From Nitrospinaceae bacterium (lineage in GTDB: Bacteria > Nitrospinota > Nitrospinia > Nitrospinales > VA-1), in the NCBI GenBank assembly GCA_029261655.1, contig JAJDAY010000009.1:1-64000 (forward strand): a stretch of 64,000 nt of DNA. The letters are read 5' to 3'. Below the pieces are notes generated by a model. It ran no database searches and was not told where the DNA came from. It worked only from the letters and a program-made list of their open reading frames with translations. Below, piece by piece: positions 8,553 to 18,321 of this stretch; positions within the stretch are counted from its first letter, which is position 1, and the number at the start of each line of letters is the position of its first letter. The position numbers and the translations under genes are program-made.

Positions 8553-8704
8553 AACAACGCAACAGATTTCGGTTGAGGAATTCAGTGATGTCGGCTTCAG
8601 GACGGAAATCATGGGCAAATTCCTGGTCTGGCCCTTTCACCATGAGATATTGGCGTTTTTCCTGGTCGGGAAGCAGGTCGCATTCCCTTTCCTGGGCGGG
8701 CTAG
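8549..8704 (+). CDS. Ser/Trp/Arg-rich 51-aa peptide coupled to Sm-like gene
   Basis: The ATG overlaps the TGA of the Sm-like gene (ATGA), which suggests translational coupling. The 51-residue product is basic at its start (KQRNRFRLR) and then rich in Ser, Trp, Gly and Arg (SWANSWSG, RFSWSGSRSHSLSWAG). It matches no family I know. It has no signal or membrane helix. Its TAG stop is the same CTAG that forms the stop of the convergent DUF971 gene. The odd composition means it could also be a chance frame. Confidence 0.4.
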   Translation: MKQRNRFRLRNSVMSASGRKSWANSWSGPFTMRYWRFSWSGSRSHSLSWAG

Positions 8705-9042
8705 TTTTTTTTACAGGATTCGCACTGGCAAAGTTTTCTCAGCAACTCATGCGGGTACAATCCCGTGTCATGCCCGTCGTTCCAGAAAAACTGGACCGCG
8801 TACAACCCGACAGACTTAATATCCTTGGGACGAATCGAATCTGGGATCATCCCCGGTTTGATTTTTTTTTCGCCGCTCCACTCATCAATACAGTTCGCAC
8901 AGGGACAGCTTTCCCGCAACTTCTTGACCCCATAAACCGACTCATGCCCGTCCGTCCAGGTGATACCCAGCGTGGTGGCGTCGATCTGATGCAACTTTTT
9001 TGGCGATGGATGGTTGGAGTCCACCTTGGTAGCTTCGCTCAT
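8701..9042 (-). CDS. DUF971 (GBBH-like N-terminal) domain protein
   Basis: Small protein of the family similar to the N-terminal domain of gamma-butyrobetaine hydroxylase. Diagnostic blocks are ITWTDGHESVYGVKKLRESCPCANC and VQFFWNDGHDTGLYPHELLR, with cysteine pairs CPCANC and CQCESC that could bind zinc or Fe-S. DUF971 genes lie beside mrp/apbC in many genomes, as here: it starts 3 bases after the Mrp stop on the same strand. A helper role in Fe-S cluster delivery is inferred from that association. Confidence 0.88.
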   Translation of the reverse strand: MSEATKVDSNHPSPKKLHQIDATTLGITWTDGHESVYGVKKLRESCPCANCIDEWSGEKKIKPGMIPDSIRPKDIKSVGLYAVQFFWNDGHDTGLYPHELLRKLCQCESCKKN

Positions 9043-9045
9043 ATT

Positions 9046-10140
9046 TTACTCCTTCCATGCCAGATCAAAAGTAGCTTCCGCTTTGTCCTCTTTGGCCTGT
9101 TGAATGCTCAATTGCGCCGCCACCTGGCCGGCCAATTGGGTATAAGCGACACTCGCCGGAGATTCAGGATTGCTCAATAAAATCGGAACTCCGGAATCCC
9201 CTCCCGTGACCACCTCGGGAATAATGGGAATTTCGCCTATAAAAGGAATTTTAAAAGTATCCGCCAGCGTTTTTCCACCGCCGCTTTTGAAAATATGATG
9301 TTTTTTATCGCATCCGTCACACACAAAATAACTCATGTTTTCCACAATGCCTAACAGCGGAACCTTGACCTGCTGAAACATCTTAACCCCTTTATCGGCG
9401 TCGATCATACTGACTTCCTGAGGCGTGGTCACCACCACGGCTCCTGAAATCGGCGCTCTCTGGGTCAGGGTCAACTGCACGTCCCCCGTTCCCGGAGGCA
9501 GGTCGATGACAAGATAGTCCAGCTCTCCCCATTCCACATTCTGCAAAAACTGCTGGATAATGCCGCCCAGCATGGGTCCCCGCAACATCAAAGGTTGTCC
9601 CTGCTTGGTCAGAAAGGCCGCGGACACGACTTTCAGTCCGTACTTTTCGTGGGGAAAAAACTTATTTTCCTCCCCGACTCTGGGCGAGGAAATCGGGATT
9701 CCCAGCATTTGCGGAATACTGGGCCCATAAATATCCGCGTCCATCAAACCTACTTTGGCGCCGGATAACTGCAAGGCAATCGCCAGATTGGTGGCGACGG
9801 TGGATTTCCCGACTCCGCCTTTACCACTGGCCACGGCGATGATATTTTTGACTCCGGTTAAAATCGGCTGGCTGTGCTCGGAGGCGCGAACCACAGCCGT
9901 CATATTGACGGACACGCTGGCGACTCCATCAATGGCTTTGGTTTTGGTCTCGCACTCGGCTTTCAACTGCTCTTTCACCGGACAGGCCGGGGTGGTCAGT
10001 TCTACGTCATAACTGACAGTGCCATTTTCAATTTTCATGTTTTTTACGAAACCAAGACTGACAATATCTTTATGAAGATCCGGATCCTCCACGGTCTTCA
10101 ACGCGGCGATTATTTTTTCCTGCAAGGCTTGATCCGACAT
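9046..10140 (-). CDS. mrp: Fe-S cluster carrier ATPase Mrp/ApbC with MIP18 domain
   Basis: Full-length Mrp/ApbC. Residues about 1-85 form the MIP18 (DUF59) domain (LKTVEDPDLHKDIVSLGFV). The ATPase domain has ASGKGGVGKSTVATNLA, MDADIYGPSIPQMLG and DLPPGTGDVQLT, and a CDGC pair that would hold a bridging Fe-S cluster. It carries or inserts Fe-S clusters into apoproteins in the cytoplasm. At 364 aa it is normal length. It heads a unit with the DUF971 gene. It is clearly distinct from the shorter paralogue at 5271-6164, so two Mrp types coexist within 4 kb. Confidence 0.93.
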   Translation of the reverse strand: MSDQALQEKIIAALKTVEDPDLHKDIVSLGFVKNMKIENGTVSYDVELTTPACPVKEQLKAECETKTKAIDGVASVSVNMTAVVRASEHSQPILTGVKNIIAVASGKGGVGKSTVATNLAIALQLSGAKVGLMDADIYGPSIPQMLGIPISSPRVGEENKFFPHEKYGLKVVSAAFLTKQGQPLMLRGPMLGGIIQQFLQNVEWGELDYLVIDLPPGTGDVQLTLTQRAPISGAVVVTTPQEVSMIDADKGVKMFQQVKVPLLGIVENMSYFVCDGCDKKHHIFKSGGGKTLADTFKIPFIGEIPIIPEVVTGGDSGVPILLSNPESPASVAYTQLAGQVAAQLSIQQAKEDKAEATFDLAWKE

Positions 10141-10703
10141 AAAAAAACTCCTGATAAAATTAACCAGTGAATCACTGGGTCATTTGGCTTAATAATTACA
10201 TTAGACAAAATTCATCATTCCGCCAGATCACGGCGGGACTCTCTTTTTCCAATAGGATGGTCAAACCCAAAAAAAGGTTTAAATCGGGCGGGTTTAATCC
10301 AGACTCCTCTCTCCGATCCTGAACAACTCTCATGATCTTATATCTTTTCAGTCCATTCAGAAACCACTAATTAAATAAACGAATCCTTCTATAACTCTCG
10401 ATTTTTAAATAAAAAGTAAGGTTCCGCGCCGGTTCTTCCGAAGTAAAGGAATAAGACAGGCGGGATATTATCGGAAAAAAGAAAACTTGATTTATACAGC
10501 TTGTTCTCTGTATAAAACTGAATGGCATGTTTGTCAAGTTCTCGCGCTCAAAACCCGGATCAGAATCTTGCCCTTTTTTTATTAGATATTACTACACCCT
10601 GATTGCCTGGATAAATCTTTCCATTGTTCTACTCATCCAGTCCGGTTTGGTTTTTTTAGCTTAATTTTCACAAATTTAAACATATAGCCTCCCAATCATA
10701 TTA
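10141..10703. other. 563-base intergenic region between mrp and parC
   Basis: No convincing gene is visible. It holds a hairpin TTCCGCC-7-GGCGGGA near 10220-10238, with one wobble pair and a T-rich stretch after it but no plus-strand gene before it. It also holds a strong 9-base inverted repeat with an overlapping promoter at 10487-10516. The rest looks like ordinary AT-rich spacer. Confidence 0.6.
10487..10516 (+). promoter_or_regulatory. Candidate parC promoter overlapped by 9-base inverted repeat
   Basis: TTGATT (10487-10492), 18 bases, TATAAA (10511-10516). The same stretch is a perfect inverted repeat, TTTATACAG (10491-10499) and CTGTATAAA (10508-10516) with an 8-base centre. A protein bound there would block the promoter. 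The start codon is about 190 bases downstream. Confidence 0.45.
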
Positions 10704-13034
10704 ATGGCGAAAGAAAAAACTTCCGACATTCAAGTCGAACTGGAAAACCGGTTTCTCACCTACGCGCTGTCCACCATCGTTTCGCGCTCCCTTCCCGATG
10801 TCCGCGACGGATTAAAACCCATTCACCGAAGAATCCTGTACGCCATGAACAGCATGGGTTTGACAGCCGCCGTAAAATTTGTAAAGTCGGCAAGAATCAT
10901 CGGGGAAGTGTTGGGTAAATATCATCCGCATGGCGACGCGTCCACTTATGAGTCTATGGTCCGAATGGCCCAGGATTTTTCCCTGCGTTATCCGTTGGTG
11001 GAAGGGAAAGGAAATTTTGGTTCCCTGGACGGTGACCCGCCCGCCGCCTACCGTTATACGGAAGGAAGACTGCAGACGATATCCGCCTTCATGTTGCAGG
11101 ATATCAAAAAAGACACCGTCGATTTCCAGAGAAATTATGACAACACCTTAAGCGAACCGCTGATTCTGCCTTCGCGTATCCCCAACCTGCTGGTCAATGG
11201 AGCATCGGGAATAGCGGTGGGCATGGCCTGCTCCTTTCCCAGCCACAATCTCAAAGAGGTTGTTAGCGCCCTCATTTCTCTTATTGATGATCCCGACGCC
11301 ACCATCGCCCAATTGATGAAACACATTAAGGGGCCGGACTTCCCGACGGGCGCGATCATACTGAACTCCAAAACAGAAATCCGGAAGTTTTATGAGGAGG
11401 GTTCGGGAGCCGTAAAAATGCGCGGCGAATGGAAAACCGAAGACCTTGGCAGAGGCAAGAAAAGTATCATCATCACCGCCATTCCCTATGGCGTGAACAA
11501 GTCCAAACTGATCGAAAAAATCGCCGAAATTATCATAGGCAAAAAACTCCCTCTTCTGATAGACATTCGCGATGAAAGCGATGAAAAAATACGCATCGTG
11601 ATGGAGACCAAGGCCGGAGCTGATCTCGATAAGGTCATGAGCTATTTATTCAAACACAGCGATCTGGAGTCTAACTTCCAGATCAATTTCACCTGCTTGA
11701 AACCCAACGGTGAACCTGAGCGGTTGTCTCTTTTGCAAATTTGCCAGTATTTTCTGGATTTTCGCAAGGAGGTCGTCACCAGAAGGCTGAACTATGAGCT
11801 TGCCTTGCTCGAAAAGCGCCTCCACATCCTGGCGGCATTCGCTATTATTTTCAATAATCTCGATGAAGCCTTGAAATTGATCCGGTCGTCAAAATCCAGG
11901 CAGGAAGCGCACGAAAAACTCGCACAAGCCTTTAGCCTCGACGACGAACAAACCAGCGCCATCCTCGAAATTCCTCTCTACCGTCTGGTTTCGATGGAGA
12001 TCGACAAAATTATCGCCGAGCAAAATGAAAAGTTGAAGGAAAAAAAACAAATCGAAGCCATTTTACGGTCGGCAAAAAAAGTATGGGGCGTGGTCAAAGA
12101 GGAACTGAACGAGATCAACGAAAAGTTCGGCGACAAACGCAAAACCACGATCAAGCAAATAGAGCTTGTCGAGTTTAACGCCGAAGATTTCATTCAACAC
12201 GAAGACGTTGCCCTGGTCATCAGCAAAAACGGGTGGTTACGTAAACTGAAAAATCTGGGCGACCCGGCGGCGTTGAAGTTCAAGGAGAATGACGAGCTTC
12301 ATTCCGTCGTGAAGGCCAACACCAAAGATTTCGTCGCGTTTTTCACATCTGCGGGGGCATCCTACATTCAAAAAATTTACAATCTACCGCACACCCGCAG
12401 TGGCTTTGGCGAACCCATTCAGAATCTTTTCAAGTTTTCCGACGGAGAACAGGTTCTCAAAATGATTTCCCTGAACCCCGAAGAACTGCTGGCTCAGGTC
12501 AAGCCGGAGCCGAAAAAGAAATCTTCAAAGAAATCCTCCCGAAAGGTTTTGCCCAAAGATCAGGCCACACTGGATTTTACCGACAATAAAACTCAGGAAG
12601 AGTCTCCTCTGGGAGATCTCGAGTTCATGGTCATGAGTGAAAGAGGTTACGGGTTTCGCTTTCCGGCGGCAAATCTGACAGAGACCACTAAATCCGGTAG
12701 AAAAATAATGTCCCTGAAAAAAGACGACCGGATGACTGCGATTTCTCTGGTTCTGGGTAATTTTGTGTTCATGGCCACCGTCGATGGCAAAGGTCTGGTC
12801 ATCGCCACCGACCAGGTCACCCAACTCAGCGGATCGGGTATGGGAGTCAAGCTAATGAGTATCACCGACAGCGCACTGGCGGGTTTTAAATTTGTCGAAA
12901 AGAAAGATAAAATCACTCTTGTCTTTGAGAGCGGGAAAGATAAGGAAATTACCGTTAAAAGCGTTCCCGTTTATAACCGGGGAAGTCAGGGCGTGAACCT
13001 CTCTAAACGCAAGAAAATCATCAACATCATTTAA
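10704..13034 (+). CDS. parC: DNA topoisomerase IV subunit A (ParC/GyrA family)
   Basis: Breaks and rejoins DNA as an A2B2 complex with ParE. The active-site tyrosine is Tyr118 in [10 protein letters not shown]. The [18 protein letters not shown] and KYHPHGD blocks are intact. The C-terminal domain after about residue 600 is reduced: a Lys/Ser-rich linker ([11 protein letters not shown]) and only loose GyrA-box-like turns ([17 protein letters not shown]), which favours topoisomerase IV over gyrase. The quinolone-contact position equal to Ser80 of E. coli ParC (Ser83 of GyrA) is Ala79 here, while the acidic partner (Glu83) is kept. parE follows 13 bases later. Confidence 0.9.
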   Translation: MAKEKTSDIQVELENRFLTYALSTIVSRSLPDVRDGLKPIHRRILYAMNSMGLTAAVKFVKSARIIGEVLGKYHPHGDASTYESMVRMAQDFSLRYPLVEGKGNFGSLDGDPPAAYRYTEGRLQTISAFMLQDIKKDTVDFQRNYDNTLSEPLILPSRIPNLLVNGASGIAVGMACSFPSHNLKEVVSALISLIDDPDATIAQLMKHIKGPDFPTGAIILNSKTEIRKFYEEGSGAVKMRGEWKTEDLGRGKKSIIITAIPYGVNKSKLIEKIAEIIIGKKLPLLIDIRDESDEKIRIVMETKAGADLDKVMSYLFKHSDLESNFQINFTCLKPNGEPERLSLLQICQYFLDFRKEVVTRRLNYELALLEKRLHILAAFAIIFNNLDEALKLIRSSKSRQEAHEKLAQAFSLDDEQTSAILEIPLYRLVSMEIDKIIAEQNEKLKEKKQIEAILRSAKKVWGVVKEELNEINEKFGDKRKTTIKQIELVEFNAEDFIQHEDVALVISKNGWLRKLKNLGDPAALKFKENDELHSVVKANTKDFVAFFTSAGASYIQKIYNLPHTRSGFGEPIQNLFKFSDGEQVLKMISLNPEELLAQVKPEPKKKSSKKSSRKVLPKDQATLDFTDNKTQEESPLGDLEFMVMSERGYGFRFPAANLTETTKSGRKIMSLKKDDRMTAISLVLGNFVFMATVDGKGLVIATDQVTQLSGSGMGVKLMSITDSALAGFKFVEKKDKITLVFESGKDKEITVKSVPVYNRGSQGVNLSKRKKIINII

Positions 13035-13047
13035 TCGCAATATCACT

Positions 13048-14937
13048 ATGGCCACCTACGGCGCAGACGACATTCAAATCCTGGAAGGCCTCGAGCCTGT
13101 TCGCAAGCGGCCCGGAATGTATATCGGGTCCACTTCTTCCAGCGGACTCCATCATCTTCTCTGGGAAATCCTGGACAACTCAGTCGATGAAGCGCTGAAC
13201 GGGCATTGCGACCTCATTGAAATTTTTCTCGAAAAAGATCACGGCGTCACCATCAATGACAACGGGCGGGGCATACCGGTCGATAAATTTCGCAAGACCA
13301 AGCTCAGTGCCATGGAAATCCTGTTCACCACCCTGCACTCTGGCGGAAAATTCAGTCAGGATAATTACAAGGTGTCAGGCGGTCTGCACGGTGTCGGCAT
13401 GGCCGTGGTCTGCGCGCTTTCGGAAACCCTCATCGCCTCGTCACGCCGGGACGGCTTCGAGTGGACCCAAACTTATACCCGCGGAAAACCCTCGTCCAAA
13501 TTAAAAAAAGGCAAAGCCGTTCGCAATTATGGAACCACCGTTTTTTTCAAACCCGACAAAAAAATATTTCCCAAAATTGAGTTCAACACCAAATTGATTC
13601 TGGAGCAGGCGGAGTCCAAAGCCTTTTTAAATAAAGGCCTTAAAATCGTCGTCCATGACAACGGCAAAAAACACGCCTTTCAGTATCCTGAAGGGATCAA
13701 AGACTATATTCGCAAAATTGCGGCCGATCTGCCTTCGGTCTCGCCAGAGCCTTTTTACATCGAAAAAGACGATTCGAACCTGCGTGTTGAAACCTCTTTT
13801 TTGTGGACGGCGAACACCGAGGCCAACATCCTGTCTTACGCCAATGCCATAAAAACAGTGGACGGAGGCACACATGAGAACGGGTTCCGCAATGGCGTCA
13901 CCAAAGCCTTCAGAGCCTATATTGAACGAAGAAACCTTCTGCCCAAAGGAGTCACCGGCATCACCGGAGATGACGTTAAAGAAGGACTGGTCGCCATAGT
14001 CAATGTTTATGTTCAGGGAGAAGTTGAATTTCAAGGGCAAACCAAAGGACGCTTGAATTCCAATATCACCTCGCAGGTGGAATCGGTGGTCAAACACTCG
14101 CTGGAACATCAACTCCACGACAACCAGACTCTAGGCGACCTCATTGCGAACCGAATCATTCTCTCCACCCAGGCACGCATCGCGTCCCGTCAGGCGAGAG
14201 ACGCCGTCCAGCGTAAAACACTGGTGTCGCATCGGCTCAACCTTCCAGGGAAACTTTCCGATTGCTCGACCACCGACAAAAATGCCGCCGAACTTTTTAT
14301 CTGTGAAGGCGATTCCGCCGGCGGATCGAGTAAACAGGCCAGGGATCGTAAAACACAGGCGATTTTACCCATCCGCGGAAAAATCATTAATGTCGAAACC
14401 GCGACCATGGCCAAGGCGCTGGCAAACAATGAAATTCAAAATATTGTTTCCGCGATAGGAACAGGCATCCAGCCAAAATTCGATTACAGCAAACTGCGTT
14501 ATGGAAAAGTCATCATAATGACCGACGCCGATGTGGATGGGGCCCACATCTGCACTCTATTGCTGACCTTCTTTTTCCGCTACATGCCGGAACTCATCCA
14601 GAATAAGCATCTCTTCATCGCCCAACCGCCCTTGTACAGGATCGATGCAGGCAAGAAACTGTTTTACGCTCTGGATGACAATGAAAAAGACACGATCATT
14701 GAAAAGCTCAATGGCTCCCCTCATGAGATTGGCCGGTTCAAGGGTCTGGGAGAAATGCCCCCTTCCGACTTAAAAGAAACCACGATGAATAAGAAAACCC
14801 GATCCATGGTTCGGGTGGACATCAAAGATCAACAACTGTCCCATAAAATTTTTGAAGATTTAATGGGAAAAGACTCCGAACCCCGGTTCAAATTCATCAA
14901 GGAAAAAGCCATTTTCGTCAAAAACCTGGATATTTAA
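13048..14937 (+). CDS. parE: DNA topoisomerase IV subunit B (ParE/GyrB family)
   Basis: ATPase subunit of the type IIA topoisomerase formed with the upstream gene. The GHKL ATPase motifs are DNSVDEALNGHCD, NGRGIPVD and GGLHGVGMAVV. The TOPRIM domain has EGDSAGGSSKQARDRKTQA and the metal-binding MTDADVDGAHI. At 629 aa it matches ParE (about 630) rather than longer GyrB proteins. The parC-then-parE order is the reverse of gyrB-gyrA operons and agrees with topoisomerase IV. No terminator is visible in the 275 bases after it. Confidence 0.92.
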   Translation: MATYGADDIQILEGLEPVRKRPGMYIGSTSSSGLHHLLWEILDNSVDEALNGHCDLIEIFLEKDHGVTINDNGRGIPVDKFRKTKLSAMEILFTTLHSGGKFSQDNYKVSGGLHGVGMAVVCALSETLIASSRRDGFEWTQTYTRGKPSSKLKKGKAVRNYGTTVFFKPDKKIFPKIEFNTKLILEQAESKAFLNKGLKIVVHDNGKKHAFQYPEGIKDYIRKIAADLPSVSPEPFYIEKDDSNLRVETSFLWTANTEANILSYANAIKTVDGGTHENGFRNGVTKAFRAYIERRNLLPKGVTGITGDDVKEGLVAIVNVYVQGEVEFQGQTKGRLNSNITSQVESVVKHSLEHQLHDNQTLGDLIANRIILSTQARIASRQARDAVQRKTLVSHRLNLPGKLSDCSTTDKNAAELFICEGDSAGGSSKQARDRKTQAILPIRGKIINVETATMAKALANNEIQNIVSAIGTGIQPKFDYSKLRYGKVIIMTDADVDGAHICTLLLTFFFRYMPELIQNKHLFIAQPPLYRIDAGKKLFYALDDNEKDTIIEKLNGSPHEIGRFKGLGEMPPSDLKETTMNKKTRSMVRVDIKDQQLSHKIFEDLMGKDSEPRFKFIKEKAIFVKNLDI

Positions 14938-15212
14938 ACCCATTTCTTTTAATACCCGCAGGCCGTCCGCCCAACCAAAAGCACTGAAAACCCCCCTCTT
15001 TTCCCCCAAACCACGCCTCCCGAAACACCTTAAAATCCTCTTTCATATATTTACATTGAAATTCTATCTATAATACAGATAATGCAATAACCTCAATAAA
15101 TTCAATAATATTTTGTGCTAATCAATGGGAAATTTTCTTGAATTTTGATGAACATAGCTGTAACATATTAATTCGTTCCCACTACATTTATTAATTTCCT
15201 TTTATTTGCTAA

Positions 15213-18200
15213 ATGGCATTTTTCTCAAAATTAATGCGTTCAGGAAAACCCAGGTATTCTGGAGGCCATCCCGAATTTGGAACTGAGCATCAGGACCCCA
15301 ACTCTCCCGTAAACGATTTATCATCCATCGACGATGAATTGGCATTTATTCTGGAACGTAAAGGAGCCAGAAACAGCGATCTTGCGACAACCGAAGACCT
15401 GAAGGATGCATCTGCAAACAATCTACCGCTCCAAAGGCCAACAGACAGCGGACCCGGCAGAAGGACGGGAGACAAGATCAAGCCTCTGATAAATAAAATT
15501 TTATCCGCTCCAAGCATCCAGGCTATTTTCCCATCATTAATTGATGATCTAGGTGTTTTTTTCAATAGTCAGACGGTGATCCTGTATTCTGTCGACCCTG
15601 TCAACAAACAGCTTTATTCCCATACGCTTCCTAATGGGGAAGTGGATGATTTTCGTCTGGAAATTTCTCCGGCAAGCTTCCCCGGATATTGCGCCTCCAC
15701 AGGGAAAACCATCAATATAGCCAATGCCTACTCTGCCGAAGAATTGAAACAATACGGGCCTGGATTCGCGCATAACACCTCCTGGGACAAATTGGCCCAA
15801 TCTAAAACAAGCTCCGCATTAGTCGTGACCCTGCCCTATGAAAAAAAGCTGGTGGGTGTCCTTGAGATTTTAAATAAAGAGGGGGGAGAAAAATTCTCCG
15901 AGGAGGACGAACGACAGGCCAGGGAACTTGCGACCACACTTGGGAATGCTCTTGTCAGATTGGGAATTGAACAAGTTGAAGAAAAGGTTCAATCAACTGG
16001 GCACGCAATTCATTCGGCCAAAAATTTAGATACTATTCTTCTGGATCTCAGCCTCAAGTGCTCCCTTTTGGATATATTTGGGGCGGAGCTTGTCACCCTT
16101 TATGCAATCGACCCTACAAAAAATGAAATTTATTCCAAAATAAAATCAGGGACTTCCTTCAAGGAAATCCGGTTTCCAATTTCTAATAAAGTCATTGCCG
16201 GTTGTGTGGCACGGGAAAGAAAGCCTTTAAATATTACCGATGTCTCAAATACCAATGAACTTAAAAATTACCACCCCGAACTCATTTTTGACAAGACCTG
16301 GGATAATAAAACGGGAATAACGACAAAATCCATGCTGGTTTATCCTCTCCTCCACAATAATAAAACGATGGGGATACTCCAGTTAAGCAATAAAAGGATT
16401 GGAGATAAATTCACTTCTTTTGATCAAAAAAATGCGTTGATCATTGCCGACCACCTTGCGCTGGCTTTTTACAACCAGAAAATGTTGTCCCGGAAAAAGC
16501 GCAACAAGTTCGCCTATCTATTAGAAAATGGAATTATCACCCAGGACGAACTGAACAATGCCATTTCCAACGCCCGAAATAAAGGCATCGATATTGAAGT
16601 CATCTTGCTTGGGGAACTAAAACTAAAGCGAAAAGATATCGGAAAATCTCTTGAAATATTTTATGAGATTCCATACACGGGTTACAGCGAATCCATCACT
16701 ATCCCGAATCAATTATTTGCCGGATTAAATAAAAATTTCCTTGCCAAAAACCATTGGGTCCCAATTGAGCTTTCCGCCACAAGCATCACAATTCTCATCG
16801 ATGACCCATTGAATCAGGACAAGATCAGCAACATCAAAATGATCTTTCCAAAAAAACACATCGATTTTAAAATTGGTTTGAAGGCCGACATCAAGGATTT
16901 CTTGAATATAGGCCTTCTTGACTCTTCCATGCCAGAGGAACCCGAAGAAGTTGGGCAGCCCACAGAAGAATTATCCTCTCTATTGGACGCCCTGACAGAT
17001 GAGCGGGCAGATACGACGATCGACATTCAAACGGGCGCCGACGAATCGGTTGACGCCATTAGCGAAACAGACAGCACCATCGTCCGCCTCGTCAATAAGA
17101 TTCTGATAGATGCCTACGATCAAAGCGTTTCCGATATCCATATCGAACCGGGATCAGGGAAAAACGACGTCCGGGTACGTTATCGAAAGGACGGCACTTG
17201 CAGGGTCTATCAAAGGATACCTTATCTCTACAAGCAGGCCATTGTTTCCAGAATCAAAATCATGTCCCGATTGGACATAGCGGAAAAAAGAATGCCCCAG
17301 GATGGCAAAATTAAAATGCGCTATGGAAGAAAAGAAATTGAATTTCGTGTGGCCACCTGCCCCACCGTGGGGGGCAATGAGGACGTGGTTCTTCGTATTC
17401 TTGCTTCCAGCAAACCGATTCCGTTGGACCAAATGAATTTTAGCAAACAAAATCTGGATTGGATTTATAAAATGGTCGCCAAACCCTATGGCCTCATTTT
17501 AGTGGTGGGTCCGACCGGTTCGGGGAAAACAACCACACTGCACTCGTGTCTTGGACATATAAACGATGACGAAAGAAAAATCTGGACGGCTGAAGACCCG
17601 GTTGAAATCACTCAGGAGGGTTTGCGTCAAGTACAGATGATGGACAAAATAGGCTTGAATTTTGCCAGAGCCATGCGATCGTTTCTGCGCGGAGACCCGG
17701 ATGTCATCATGGTGGGTGAAATGCGCGATCCCGAAACCGCTTCGATCGGACTTGAAGCCTCCCTGACCGGGCATCTTGTGCTCAGTACTTTGCACACCAA
17801 TTCGGCGCCTGAAACAATCACCCGTCTTCTCGATATGGGAATGAATCCTCTCAATTTCGCGGACGCTCTCTTATTAGTCGTTGCACAAAGGCTGGTCAAA
17901 ACATTGTGTAAGGAATGTAAGGAAGAATATCACCCCAGTAAAGAAGAGTTTGAAATCATAGTGAATGAGTATGGGAAAAAAGAATTTTCCACTTTAGGCA
18001 TCACCTACACAAAAGATTTAAAATTAATGAAACCCGTGGGTTGTTCTTCCTGCCTGGAAACCGGATATTTAGGCCGCCTGGCGATACATGAAGTTCTTTG
18101 TGCTACGCCGGAGATCAAAAAAAACATAATGCGTAAGAAACTGGTGGATGAATTGAGGGAAATAGCAAAGCAGGAAGGAATGCGGACTTTAAAACAGGAC

Positions 18201-18266
18201 GGAATTGAAAAGATTTTTCAGGGCCGGTGCGACCTCAAGCAAGTATTGACAGTCTCATCAGCATGA
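15213..18266 (+). CDS. GAF-GAF-MshEN-PilB/GspE-type ATPase, paralogue 1
   Basis: 1017-aa protein. A Ser/Pro/Arg-rich N-terminus of about 85 residues is followed by two GAF domains (about 95-255 and 275-428), an MshEN/GspE N-terminal domain (about 435-570), an acidic linker, and a T2SS/T4P assembly ATPase core from about 620. In the core, Walker A is VVGPTGSGKTTT (Lys772), the Walker B glutamate is in IMVGEMRDPETA, the His box is STLHTNSAP, and CKECKE plus CSSC form the tetracysteine zinc site. All catalytic motifs look intact. The GAF and MshEN parts suggest control by small ligands such as cyclic di-GMP. No pilin or platform gene is nearby. First of three tandem paralogues. Confidence 0.88.
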   Translation: MAFFSKLMRSGKPRYSGGHPEFGTEHQDPNSPVNDLSSIDDELAFILERKGARNSDLATTEDLKDASANNLPLQRPTDSGPGRRTGDKIKPLINKILSAPSIQAIFPSLIDDLGVFFNSQTVILYSVDPVNKQLYSHTLPNGEVDDFRLEISPASFPGYCASTGKTINIANAYSAEELKQYGPGFAHNTSWDKLAQSKTSSALVVTLPYEKKLVGVLEILNKEGGEKFSEEDERQARELATTLGNALVRLGIEQVEEKVQSTGHAIHSAKNLDTILLDLSLKCSLLDIFGAELVTLYAIDPTKNEIYSKIKSGTSFKEIRFPISNKVIAGCVARERKPLNITDVSNTNELKNYHPELIFDKTWDNKTGITTKSMLVYPLLHNNKTMGILQLSNKRIGDKFTSFDQKNALIIADHLALAFYNQKMLSRKKRNKFAYLLENGIITQDELNNAISNARNKGIDIEVILLGELKLKRKDIGKSLEIFYEIPYTGYSESITIPNQLFAGLNKNFLAKNHWVPIELSATSITILIDDPLNQDKISNIKMIFPKKHIDFKIGLKADIKDFLNIGLLDSSMPEEPEEVGQPTEELSSLLDALTDERADTTIDIQTGADESVDAISETDSTIVRLVNKILIDAYDQSVSDIHIEPGSGKNDVRVRYRKDGTCRVYQRIPYLYKQAIVSRIKIMSRLDIAEKRMPQDGKIKMRYGRKEIEFRVATCPTVGGNEDVVLRILASSKPIPLDQMNFSKQNLDWIYKMVAKPYGLILVVGPTGSGKTTTLHSCLGHINDDERKIWTAEDPVEITQEGLRQVQMMDKIGLNFARAMRSFLRGDPDVIMVGEMRDPETASIGLEASLTGHLVLSTLHTNSAPETITRLLDMGMNPLNFADALLLVVAQRLVKTLCKECKEEYHPSKEEFEIIVNEYGKKEFSTLGITYTKDLKLMKPVGCSSCLETGYLGRLAIHEVLCATPEIKKNIMRKKLVDELREIAKQEGMRTLKQDGIEKIFQGRCDLKQVLTVSSA

Positions 18267-18321
18267 TTCGTCCTGCCACTAAATTATTTGGCAAATACAA
18301 TACTCAGTCAGGAAACAATGA

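Noticed and set aside
8611-9180. 189-codon plus-strand frame across the DUF971 and mrp genes
   Set aside because: It runs antisense to two well-supported genes and its product looks like a reverse-strand translation. Its first part does overlap the coupled 51-aa frame, which is the better candidate.
10210-10245. Terminator in the parC upstream region
   Set aside because: The TTCCGCC/GGCGGGA stem is followed by a T-rich stretch on the plus strand, but no plus-strand gene ends upstream, so termination has no obvious target.
10491-10516. LexA-type SOS box upstream of parC
   Set aside because: The half sites are in the order ACAG-8-CTGT, whereas the LexA box of enterobacteria is CTGT-8-ACAG. 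It is kept only as an unknown operator.
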